From an uncultured Pelagibacteraceae bacterium (GTDB lineage Bacteria; Pseudomonadota; Alphaproteobacteria; Pelagibacterales; Pelagibacteraceae): a DNA stretch of 64,000 nucleotides. The notes below the pieces were generated by a model, which saw only the letters and a list, made by a program, of their open reading frames with translations, was not told the DNA's origin and ran no database searches. Positions 10,632-17,832 of the stretch are shown here, in pieces (the stretch's first letter is position 1; the number at the start of each line of letters is the position of its first letter). Location of the stretch: contig CACOMZ010000001.1 in NCBI GenBank assembly GCA_902628525.1, positions 62,001 through 126,000 of the forward strand. The letters run 5' to 3'. The position numbers and the translations under genes were made by a program.

Positions 10632-11574
10632 AGTTGCTATATTAGATGATTACCAAAATGTTGCTCAACAATTTGTAGATTTAGAAAAGTTATCTGGAAA
10701 ATATGAGTTTAAGATTTTTAGTGAGCCTTTTACAGATGAAGCAGATGCAATTGAACAGTTAGCTGATTTCGAGGCTCTTTTAATAATGAGAGAAAGAACT
10801 CCAATTACAAAAAATTTAATCGAAAACTTAAGTAATTTAAAATTTGTAATCACAAGTGGATTAAGAAATAAATCTATTGATTTAGCTGCAGCAAAGAAAA
10901 GAAAAATTATAGTTTGTGGAACAGATATAAATGTTAATCCAACACCTGAACTTACATGGGCTTTAATTCTTGGTTTAGCAAGAAATTTTAAGGAAGAAAT
11001 TGACAATATGTATCAAGGATACTGGCAAACAACAATTGGCTTTGAATTAAAAGGCAAAATCTTAGGTTTAATTGGTTTGGGTAGGGTAGGTACAGAAGTA
11101 GCTAAAATTGGAAAAGCTTTTGGAATGCAAGTTATGGCATGGAGTGAAAATTTAAGTCTTGATAAATGCAAAGAATTAGATGTTCTCCCTTCTAGTAAGG
11201 ATGATTTAATTACGAATTCTGATGTACTTTCAATTCATGTTCAAGGAGGTGAAAGGTATAAAGATTGTATAACTTTGAAGGAATTAGATAAAATGAAAAA
11301 AACTTCCTTTTTAATTAATACCTCAAGAGGTCCTATTGTTAACGAGGATGACTTAATAATTGCATTATCAACAAATGTGATCGCAGGAGCTGGAATTGAT
11401 GTATATGATAAGGAACCATTGCCAGAAAATAATAAGCTCAGATTTTTACCTAATGCATTGCTTACGCCACATATAGGTTATGTGACAGCTGAAAATTATA
11501 GTATTTTTTATAATCAAATGATCGAAGGACTAGAGGCTTGTGTTAATGAAAAGCCAATTAGAGTTTTAGAATAA
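10624..11574 (+). CDS. D-2-hydroxyacid dehydrogenase family protein
   Basis: This is an NAD-dependent reductase of 2-oxo acids or oxidase of D-2-hydroxy acids. The 316-residue protein has the split catalytic domain and a central NAD-binding domain with GLIGLGRVGTEVAKIG (about residues 140-155), the INTSRGPIVNE segment carrying the conserved arginine, and the DVYDKEPLP...TPHIGY segment with the catalytic histidine. It is similar to SerA-like and glyoxylate-reductase-like paralogues but lacks an ACT domain. Next to a DadA-like deaminase it could reduce the resulting oxo acid, which is inference from context. Confidence 0.9.
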   Translation: MLKVAILDDYQNVAQQFVDLEKLSGKYEFKIFSEPFTDEADAIEQLADFEALLIMRERTPITKNLIENLSNLKFVITSGLRNKSIDLAAAKKRKIIVCGTDINVNPTPELTWALILGLARNFKEEIDNMYQGYWQTTIGFELKGKILGLIGLGRVGTEVAKIGKAFGMQVMAWSENLSLDKCKELDVLPSSKDDLITNSDVLSIHVQGGERYKDCITLKELDKMKKTSFLINTSRGPIVNEDDLIIALSTNVIAGAGIDVYDKEPLPENNKLRFLPNALLTPHIGYVTAENYSIFYNQMIEGLEACVNEKPIRVLE

Positions 11575-11576
11575 CC

Positions 11577-12476
11577 ATGGATTTACCCGTTGTAAATCAC
11601 GAGGATTATTTTGCAAAAATTGGAGACGATCATAAATTTCCGATTAAAAAGTTTGGAGAATTAGCAAATTATCTTATCAAAAATAAAATAGTCAAAAAAT
11701 TTCACAAACCATATGCTTGTTCAATTGAAACATTAAGTTACGCACATTCAAAAAATTATATCTCTGATATAAAAAACAAAACGCTTAGTAAGGAGGGTAT
11801 AAAAAAAATTGGATTTCCACTTGTAGATAGCGTTGTACAAAGATCTTTGGTTGCAACTGGTGGAACTGTTTTAGCATCTAAACTAGCAATTAATTATGGT
11901 ATTTCATGTAATACGGCAGGTGGTAGTCATCACGCTAATTATGATGGAGGTGCTGGGTATTGTGTTTTTAATGATGTAGCGGTTGCCGCACATTATTTAA
12001 TTAATAGAGGTTTAGCTAATAAAATTTTAATTGTTGATTTAGATGTTCACCAAGGAAATGGTAATTCAGAAATTTTCAAAGATAATAGAAGTGTTTTTAC
12101 ATTCAGTATGCACTCCAAAACAAATTATCCAGCCAAAAAATCAAATAGTGATTTGGATGTAGAGCTTGAGGATAATTTAGAAGATCATGCCTACATCAAA
12201 ACTTTAAAACACTATTTAAGCGAACTAAATAAAGAAAATTTTGATTTTATTTTTTATATAGCAGGAGTTGATATTCATTTTAATGACCGATTAGGTAAAT
12301 TAAAAATTTCTGATGAGGGCATTAGATTAAGAGATGAATTAGTTGTAGAAAATTTTTCTTCACAAAGAATACCATTTTGTGGAGTTTTAGGCGGTGGTTA
12401 TAATAAAGATTTTAACAAACTTATAGAATTACATTCAATATTGCACCAATCTTGTGCTAAATATATAGGATCATGA
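11577..12476 (+). CDS. Histone-deacetylase-like amidohydrolase
   Basis: This is a zinc-dependent arginase/deacetylase-fold hydrolase acting on acetylated small amines or lysines. The 299-residue product is close to class IV/bacterial HDAC length. The tandem histidines GGSHHA (about residue 119), the metal site DLDVHQGNG (about residue 155-163) and the AGVD motif (about 229) are all present, so it should be active. It starts 2 bases after the hydroxyacid dehydrogenase and overlaps msrB by 4 bases. Bacterial relatives include acetylpolyamine amidohydrolases; the true substrate is unknown. Confidence 0.9.
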   Translation: MDLPVVNHEDYFAKIGDDHKFPIKKFGELANYLIKNKIVKKFHKPYACSIETLSYAHSKNYISDIKNKTLSKEGIKKIGFPLVDSVVQRSLVATGGTVLASKLAINYGISCNTAGGSHHANYDGGAGYCVFNDVAVAAHYLINRGLANKILIVDLDVHQGNGNSEIFKDNRSVFTFSMHSKTNYPAKKSNSDLDVELEDNLEDHAYIKTLKHYLSELNKENFDFIFYIAGVDIHFNDRLGKLKISDEGIRLRDELVVENFSSQRIPFCGVLGGGYNKDFNKLIELHSILHQSCAKYIGS

Positions 12477-12847
12477 CAAAAAAAATAAATTCTAATTTAA
12501 CTGCAGAACAAAAATTAATTCTTTTTGAAGAAGGAACTGAGCTTGCAGGGTCAAGTGAACTTAATAATGAAAAAAGAGAGGGAAGTTTTCATTGTGCAAA
12601 TTGTGATGAAAAATTATTTGATTCAAAAACAAAATATGAGAGTGGTTCAGGTTGGCCCTCATTTTATGAATCTTTACCAGATGTCTTTGAGACTAAGACA
12701 GATCACCATATAGGATATGCAAGAACTGAGTACCATTGTAAAAAATGTGGTGGTCATCATGGTCATATTTTTGATGATGGTCCAGAGCCAACAGGAAAAA
12801 GATACTGTAATAATGGGGCATGTTTAGTTTTTAAACCTAAGACTTGA
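12473..12847 (+). CDS. msrB: Peptide-methionine (R)-S-oxide reductase
   Basis: MsrB repairs methionine R-sulfoxide in oxidised proteins. The 124-residue protein contains the structural zinc site C41-x2-C44 and C89-x2-C92, the SGSGWPSF substrate loop, the HHGHIF motif and the catalytic Cys112 in RYCNNGACL. A further Cys117 replaces the more usual serine or alanine in that stretch. The start codon lies within the end of the HDAC-like gene (ATGA overlap), and the stop overlaps the region before the dioxygenase gene. It is a standard full-length enzyme. Confidence 0.96.
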   Translation: MTKKINSNLTAEQKLILFEEGTELAGSSELNNEKREGSFHCANCDEKLFDSKTKYESGSGWPSFYESLPDVFETKTDHHIGYARTEYHCKKCGGHHGHIFDDGPEPTGKRYCNNGACLVFKPKT

Positions 12848-12852
12848 AATTA

Positions 12853-14085
12853 ATGTTTGAAAATATTGATATCGGATTAATCAAAAAAGAATTAAGAGAC
12901 CAATCAAAAAATTATAAACAAAATTTTATCAATATTGAACAATTTATAAAAAATGAAATACAAGAAATTTTAAATCTTAAGAAAAATAATAAGCCTATAA
13001 TTCCAGAGATAAGCTTTAATGATATAATTCAAAAAAAATCTAAATTATTAGAAGATATCAAAAAAAGAGGTTGTGTAATAATTAGAGATGTTTTTCAGGA
13101 TACATTTATTAGAAATTTAAATAATCAGCTGGAAAAATATATCGATGAAAATAATTATTATGAGGATCAAAGAAAGAAAGCTGATTTAGACAAATATTTT
13201 AGTGATTTAAAATCAGGAAAACCACAAATATATGGTTTGTATTGGTCTAAAGCTCAAATAGAAATTAGACATTCTAAGCAGATGGCTAAAGTACAAAGAT
13301 GGCTTAATAATCTTTGGATTTATGAAAATGAAGAATATAAAGTTTTTGATCCAAATAAAGAGCTGTCTTATGCTGATAGAGTAAGAAGAAGAGAGCCTGG
13401 TGACGATACATTGGGATTATCTCCTCATTGTGATGCAGGTTCAGTTGAAAGATGGACAGACAAAAATTATCAAAAAATTTATAAAGAAATATTTTCAGAT
13501 AATTTTGAAAAATATGATCCTTTTAATGCAAAATTTAGAGATAGAATAATAGAGTTTGAGTCGCCTGCAGTTGCACATGTGTTTAGAACCTTTCAAGGAT
13601 GGACTGCTTTGACAGAGCAAGGCCCAAAAGATGGAACCTTACAATTAATTCCAATAGCAAAAGGAATAGCATATGTTCTTACAAGAGCATTACAGAATGA
13701 TGTTCCGGAAAGTGAATTATGTGGTTCTAAACCTGGAAGAGCATTGTCAGTTAACAAAGATTACCATTCTTTACTTTTAAAAGGTTTAATTTCTATTCCT
13801 AAAATGAAACCAGGTGACACAATATGGTGGCATCCTGATGTTATCCATGCAGTAGAAGACAAACATTCAGGAAAAAATTTTTCTAATGTTATTTATGTTG
13901 GTGCAACCCCTTATTGTAAAAAAAATCTTGATTATACAAGAAAACAGTCAAAAAAATTTTTAGAAGGTAAAAGTCCACCAGATTTCGCAGCTGAAGACTA
14001 TGAGGTTAATTACAAAGGTAGAGTTAAATTAGAAGATTTAAGTTTATTAGCAAAAAAACAGCTTGCTTTAGAAGATTGGAATTAA
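12853..14085 (+). CDS. DUF1479 (YbiU-like) putative Fe(II)/2-oxoglutarate dioxygenase
   Basis: This matches the DUF1479 family, typified by E. coli YbiU, whose jelly-roll fold resembles phytanoyl-CoA-type oxygenases; its reaction is not established. The metal triad candidates are H-x-D in SPHCDAGS (about residues 192-197) and the distal histidine in WWHPDVIHAVE (about residues 325-335). The ATG at 12853 gives 410 residues; a TTG at 12844, overlapping the msrB stop, would add three. The stop codon overlaps that of the converging grxC gene. It lies in the oxidase/deacetylase/MsrB run, so a role in oxidising an amino-acid-like compound is possible. Confidence 0.85.
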   Translation: MFENIDIGLIKKELRDQSKNYKQNFINIEQFIKNEIQEILNLKKNNKPIIPEISFNDIIQKKSKLLEDIKKRGCVIIRDVFQDTFIRNLNNQLEKYIDENNYYEDQRKKADLDKYFSDLKSGKPQIYGLYWSKAQIEIRHSKQMAKVQRWLNNLWIYENEEYKVFDPNKELSYADRVRRREPGDDTLGLSPHCDAGSVERWTDKNYQKIYKEIFSDNFEKYDPFNAKFRDRIIEFESPAVAHVFRTFQGWTALTEQGPKDGTLQLIPIAKGIAYVLTRALQNDVPESELCGSKPGRALSVNKDYHSLLLKGLISIPKMKPGDTIWWHPDVIHAVEDKHSGKNFSNVIYVGATPYCKKNLDYTRKQSKKFLEGKSPPDFAAEDYEVNYKGRVKLEDLSLLAKKQLALEDWN

Positions 14086-14339
14086 TTATTTAATAAATCT
14101 TGAAGTTTATTTTCTTTTTCTAGAGCCCTAACTTCATCATAGCCACCAATATGTAGCTCATCAAAAAAAATTTGAGGAATTGTTCTTTTACCATTAGCTT
14201 TTTTTATCATTTCATCCATAGCTCCATCAACTTTTGAAATATCAATTTCATTATAAGGTGCATTGTTTCTTGTTAATAATCTTTTAGCAGCCTCACAGTA
14301 ACCACATCTTGGACCTGTATACATGGTAATTTTTTTCAT
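14082..14339 (-). CDS. grxC: Glutaredoxin 3
   Basis: This small dithiol oxidoreductase reduces protein disulfides and glutathione mixed disulfides in the cytosol. The 85-residue thioredoxin-fold protein has the active site C12-G-Y-C15, where glycine replaces the common proline. The cis-proline TIPQIF and the glutathione-binding IGGYDE motif are both present. Its stop codon overlaps the stop of the converging dioxygenase gene. It lies 3 bases downstream of the TIGR03643 gene on the same strand, so the two are probably co-transcribed. Confidence 0.95.
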   Translation of the reverse strand: MKKITMYTGPRCGYCEAAKRLLTRNNAPYNEIDISKVDGAMDEMIKKANGKRTIPQIFFDELHIGGYDEVRALEKENKLQDLLNN

Positions 14340-14342
14340 GGA

Positions 14343-14639
14343 CTATAGATAGTCACCTTTTTTAATTTTACTAGTGATTTCTTTTCTAGAGTATTCGAAC
14401 TTTTTTCGATGTTTTATACTTTTTTGATTTACTCTTTTTCTCCATAATCTGAAAGATGATGGTTTTAAGGATCTTCTCATAATTTTAATTACATCAGATT
14501 CTGTCTTTCCTGTTTTTTTTTCAATTTCTTCAAAAGTAATCCTGTCAGCCCAAGCTGCCCAAATGATCCAATCAGGATCGTCCATTTTGGGTTCTGGATT
14601 TTTGACTTTAGTTACTGGCCTGTGACCTTTTTTTTTCAT
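14343..14639 (-). CDS. TIGR03643 / DUF2805 family small protein
   Basis: This 98-residue basic protein belongs to the TIGR03643 (DUF2805) family, whose function is not established. The family core is visible: WIIWAAWADRITFEEIEKK-type helix, then T-E-x-D-V-I-K-IMRR and SSFRLWRKRV (about residues 27-75). The central segment resembles a helix-turn-helix, so nucleic-acid binding is possible but unproven. It is upstream of grxC with a 3-base gap on the minus strand and divergent from the LysE-type gene, with a 117-base gap that contains the hairpin described separately. Confidence 0.8.
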   Translation of the reverse strand: MKKKGHRPVTKVKNPEPKMDDPDWIIWAAWADRITFEEIEKKTGKTESDVIKIMRRSLKPSSFRLWRKRVNQKSIKHRKKFEYSRKEITSKIKKGDYL

Positions 14640-14701
14640 AAATCCTTTATATTTGAAAAAAAAAATTAATGCATTTTTTTTACTCTCTGATATTATGTGT
14701 T

Positions 14702-14756
14702 AGATAGTCCTTCTTAGCCATCTTTAGCTCCCGGTTTTTAAGGACTATCTTTTTTT
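14702..14756 (+). promoter_or_regulatory. 11-bp hairpin with T-tract, containing the LysE-gene ribosome-binding site (terminator/attenuator)
   Basis: The 11-mer AGATAGTCCTT (14702-14712) is perfectly complementary to AAGGACTATCT (14740-14750), with a 27-nt loop, and is followed by a T-tract ending at base 14756. The ATG of the LysE-type gene is at 14757. The 3' arm contains AAGGA (14740-14744), the only Shine-Dalgarno-like sequence before that ATG, 12 nt away. No plus-strand gene ends upstream, since both flanking genes upstream are on the minus strand. The structure therefore cannot be an ordinary gene terminator. It may be an attenuator, a translational switch or the end of a short RNA. Confidence 0.6.
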
Positions 14757-15371
14757 ATGCTTCCCCTAGATTTTATTCTTTATCTACAGATCATAATTTT
14801 TTTATTTATTACCCCTGGAACTCCTAGGATTGTTATTATCTCATATTCTATGAATTATGGAGTTGGTAAATGTATTTGGTCTGCTTTTGGAGATGTTACA
14901 GCAAATTTAATTCAAGCTACTTTAGTAATTTTTGTAATTGGATCTTTCTTTGCTGAAAGCTCTACAATATTAAATATTTTTAAATGGATAGGAATAATTT
15001 ATTTGTTATATCTTGCTTATGATATTTATAAGTCAAGGCCAAAAGATATTACTGACAAAAGTGAAATAAAAAAAAGTAACTTATCTTTTTATAAAGATGG
15101 TTTTTTAGTTGCAGGAACAAGTCCAAAAGCTTGGATGTTTTTTCCTTTTATTTTTCCCCAATTTATTGACTTTAATGAAAATTATTTAGCTCAATTCTTT
15201 ATTTTAATCACGACTTATATCGTTTTAGACTTCATATCTTTAATTGGTTATGCGCTACTTGCTCAAAAATTAATTAGCTGGATTAAAGCAAATCCTAAAA
15301 CAATTAATACAATTTCTGCGAGTGTTTTAGTAATTATTGCAGGAATAATCGTTGTTACTCAACAATATTAA
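14757..15371 (+). CDS. LysE/RhtB-family amino-acid exporter
   Basis: This inner-membrane exporter is of the LysE superfamily, whose members expel lysine, threonine, homoserine or similar compounds. The 204-residue protein has about six hydrophobic helices and the family N-terminal signature FITPGTPRIV (normally TPGPN), followed by G-V-G-x5-AFGD. A central hydrophilic loop lies around residues 95-120, and the SPKAW-FF motif typical of the family follows it. The start is fixed by an in-frame stop at 14739-14741, so the ATG at 14757 directly after the T-tract is the first possible ATG. Expression is likely controlled by the upstream hairpin. Confidence 0.88.
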   Translation: MLPLDFILYLQIIIFLFITPGTPRIVIISYSMNYGVGKCIWSAFGDVTANLIQATLVIFVIGSFFAESSTILNIFKWIGIIYLLYLAYDIYKSRPKDITDKSEIKKSNLSFYKDGFLVAGTSPKAWMFFPFIFPQFIDFNENYLAQFFILITTYIVLDFISLIGYALLAQKLISWIKANPKTINTISASVLVIIAGIIVVTQQY

Positions 15372-15445
15372 TTATCTAGAGGTCTTTATTGCCACTTGCA
15401 TAAAATACTTTTTCTTTATTTAATCAACTATTAATTAATTAATTT

Positions 15446-15452
15446 AAGAGGA
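15446..15452 (+). promoter_or_regulatory. Strong ribosome-binding site before the LIV binding-protein gene
   Basis: AAGAGGA lies 5 nt before the ATG at 15458, one of the few strong Shine-Dalgarno sequences in the window. It fits high expression of a periplasmic binding protein. Confidence 0.7.
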
Positions 15453-15457
15453 ATAAA

Positions 15458-16696
15458 ATGAGGTTAAATAAAATAATTTTAAGTTTTGTTTCTGCATTAG
15501 TAATTTTATTTTCAACATCTGTTGCATCTTTTGCAAAAGTTGTTGGTGACAAAATTATTTTAGGTGCTGCAATTTCCTTAACTGGTAAATACTCATCTAA
15601 TGGTGTTCATACTCAAAACGGTTATAACATGGCCGTTGACAGAATAAATAGCATGGGTGGTGTTAAAGTTGGTGGAAAAACTTATAAGTTTGACATTATT
15701 TATTATGATGATGAGTCAAACCCAAAAAGAGCTGCACAGCTTGCAGAAAGATTAATATCACAAGATGGTGTTGAGTTCATGCTTGGCCCATACAGTTCTG
15801 GTTTAACAAAAGCGATTGCACCAGTAACTGAAAAATATGGTGTTCCAATGGTTGAAGCAAACGGTGCATCTAGATCTTTGTTTACAAAAGGTTACAAATA
15901 TCTATTTGCTGTATTAGCTCCAGCTAATTTATATCTTGATGTCGCTATCGAAACAGCGGTTGAGTTAAATGGTGGAAAACCAGTAAAAATTGCACAAGCG
16001 TTTGAACAAGATGCATTCTCACAGGACGTTAGATTAGGAATTTTAGATGCTGCTGAAAGAACTGGCTCTAAAATAATAATCGACGATAAATTACCTAAAG
16101 AGCTAAATGATATGGCTGCTACTTTGGTTAAAGTAAAACAAATGAAACCAGATGTACTTGTTGTATCAGGTCACACAAAAGGTGCGTTAACTGCGATCAG
16201 ACAAATCGCTGAAATGAAAGTTGATGTTCCAATGTTGGCAATGACTCACTGTGATGCTGCTAAGCTATCTAAACAGCATGGTAAAAATTCACAGTATGCA
16301 CTTTGTGCTTCTCAATGGCACAAGTCACTAACTTATAAAGATGATTTCTTTAAAGATGGTATGACTTATGCTGCAGACTTTGAGAAGGAGTTTGGATATG
16401 ATCCACCTTACCAATCTGCTGAGTCTTCAGCTGCTTTATTGGTTTTCAAAGATGCATTTGAAAGAGCTAACTCTTTCGATCAAAAGAAAGTGAGAGATGC
16501 TCTTGCAGCTACTAACATGCAAACATTCTATGGAAATATTAAATTTGCACCTGGTGGTCAAAATGTTGACAAACCAATGGTACTTTTCCAAGTAATGTGT
16601 GATGCTTCAGGAAGTTGTGAAAATAAAGTTGTTGCTCCATTAAAATGGGCATCAGCTAAATTAATTCACCCAATTCCTAAGTGGTCAGAAAGATAA
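15458..16696 (+). CDS. Branched-chain/amino-acid ABC transporter substrate-binding protein (LivJ/K type)
   Basis: This periplasmic type I solute-binding protein captures an amino acid or amide for the LivHMGF importer that follows. The 412-residue precursor has a cleavable signal peptide (about residues 1-26, ending ASFA). The Peripla_BP_6 fold starts at GAAISLTGKYSSNG, with the ligand-binding LGPYSSGLT and EANGASRS segments (around residues 108-115 and 127-134). A strong ribosome-binding site precedes it, and a textbook terminator separates it from the permease genes, favouring excess binding protein. The ligand is not predictable from sequence alone. Confidence 0.93.
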   Translation: MRLNKIILSFVSALVILFSTSVASFAKVVGDKIILGAAISLTGKYSSNGVHTQNGYNMAVDRINSMGGVKVGGKTYKFDIIYYDDESNPKRAAQLAERLISQDGVEFMLGPYSSGLTKAIAPVTEKYGVPMVEANGASRSLFTKGYKYLFAVLAPANLYLDVAIETAVELNGGKPVKIAQAFEQDAFSQDVRLGILDAAERTGSKIIIDDKLPKELNDMAATLVKVKQMKPDVLVVSGHTKGALTAIRQIAEMKVDVPMLAMTHCDAAKLSKQHGKNSQYALCASQWHKSLTYKDDFFKDGMTYAADFEKEFGYDPPYQSAESSAALLVFKDAFERANSFDQKKVRDALAATNMQTFYGNIKFAPGGQNVDKPMVLFQVMCDASGSCENKVVAPLKWASAKLIHPIPKWSER

Positions 16697-16710
16697 AATA
16701 AAATAACAAA

Positions 16711-16738
16711 GCCCCCTAGTCATAGGGGGCTTTTTTTT
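16711..16738 (+). terminator. Rho-independent terminator after the LIV binding-protein gene
   Basis: GCCCCCTA (16711-16718), a GTCA loop and TAGGGGGC (16723-16730) form a perfect 8-bp GC-rich stem followed by eight T residues. It ends just 22 bases before the first permease gene. Partial read-through would give much more binding protein than permease. Confidence 0.95.
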
Positions 16739-16759
16739 ATATAACCCAAAAAAACTTTT

Positions 16760-17653
16760 ATGGATTTTCTTGTATTTCAATATCCAATGATAACAGTTCA
16801 AGCCTGTTTGGATGGAATTCTTTTAGGTGTTCTATTTGCATTAATTGCTTATGGAATGGCACTTCAATGGGGTGTGATGAATATAATTAATATTGCACAA
16901 GGAGATCTTGTTATTTTGGGAGGATACATAGCATATTTTATGTATCTCTACGGTATTCATCCAGCATGGGGTGTGATTGTTGCACCAGTAATAATGTATT
17001 TTGTTGGTATAGCAATTTACAAACTCGTAATAAATAAAGTAGTAGATAGAGACTTATTTATCTCAATCTTAGCAACATTTGGAATAAGTATTTTGTTCAT
17101 GCAATTGATGAATTTTGCATTTGGAGCAGACGTTGTGCTTGCAAACTCTGGGTATGGAACAACTATGTTGTTTGATAGCAACGTTGTTTTACCTAATTCA
17201 AAAATATTTTCAGCATTCATAAGCATTTTATTTGCTGCTTGTTTAGTAATTTACATGAAAAAATCTAAGCTTGGCCGAGCTATTAGAGCTACAGCTCAAA
17301 ATGCAAGAGCTGCTAAAATTTTAGGTGTTGATACAGAAAAAGTTTATGCAGCAACATTCGGTATAAATGCTGCTCTTTGTGGTGTTGCTGGAGCATTAAT
17401 TTCTATAACATTTACAATTCACCCTTATATGGGATTACCTTATACAATTCGATCATTTATGATCGTTATTGTTGCAGGTCTTGGAAATTTACCAGGTGTG
17501 GCAATGTCAGGCATGGGGTTAGGTGTATTTGAGGAATTCGCAGACTATATTTTAGGAACAGAATTTAGAATTGGTTCTGTATTTTTACTTTTAGTATTAA
17601 TTCTTGTTTATAGAAGATTCAAACTTTCAAGAAAAAGAGAGTACCTAAAATGA
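16760..17653 (+). CDS. livH: Branched-chain amino-acid-type ABC permease LivH
   Basis: This is one of two membrane subunits of the LIV importer. The 297-residue protein has about eight helices and the family motifs ALIAYGMALQWGVMNIINIAQGD near residue 30 and RAIRATAQNARAAKILGVD near residue 175, the latter being the coupling loop that contacts the ATPases. The ATG comes soon after the terminator and has no obvious ribosome-binding site. Its stop codon overlaps the next small gene (ATGA), indicating translational coupling. Confidence 0.95.
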   Translation: MDFLVFQYPMITVQACLDGILLGVLFALIAYGMALQWGVMNIINIAQGDLVILGGYIAYFMYLYGIHPAWGVIVAPVIMYFVGIAIYKLVINKVVDRDLFISILATFGISILFMQLMNFAFGADVVLANSGYGTTMLFDSNVVLPNSKIFSAFISILFAACLVIYMKKSKLGRAIRATAQNARAAKILGVDTEKVYAATFGINAALCGVAGALISITFTIHPYMGLPYTIRSFMIVIVAGLGNLPGVAMSGMGLGVFEEFADYILGTEFRIGSVFLLLVLILVYRRFKLSRKREYLK

Positions 17654-17832
17654 AAAAAGTTAAAATTACAGATGATACTGGAAACATAATTAAAGTTGAT
17701 ATCAAAAAATTCAAAAAACATTTAGATGAGTATCATTTAAATGGATCAAGCGTACATGAAGAAAATGGACATTATTTTACAGTTGATCAAAAATTTAGAG
17801 ATAAAATAAACAGCTTATATGAACAAGAATAA
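17650..17832 (+). CDS. Uncharacterised 60-residue protein embedded in the LIV operon
   Basis: I do not recognise this family. The 60-residue protein has a lysine-rich first half (KVDIKKFKKHLDEYH) and a histidine-containing second half (SSVHEENGHYFTVDQKFRDK), with no signal peptide or membrane helix. It overlaps livH at its start (ATGA) and livM at its end by 14 bases, so it is fully enclosed in a tightly coupled operon. That position, an AUG start and codon use like its neighbours argue for a real gene. A role as a small cytosolic modulator of the transporter is speculative. Confidence 0.7.
   Translation: MKKVKITDDTGNIIKVDIKKFKKHLDEYHLNGSSVHEENGHYFTVDQKFRDKINSLYEQE

Noticed and set aside
10665-11006. 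113-residue open frame on the minus strand inside the D-2-hydroxyacid dehydrogenase gene
   Set aside because: It is fully antisense to a conserved dehydrogenase, with no ribosome-binding site or domain.
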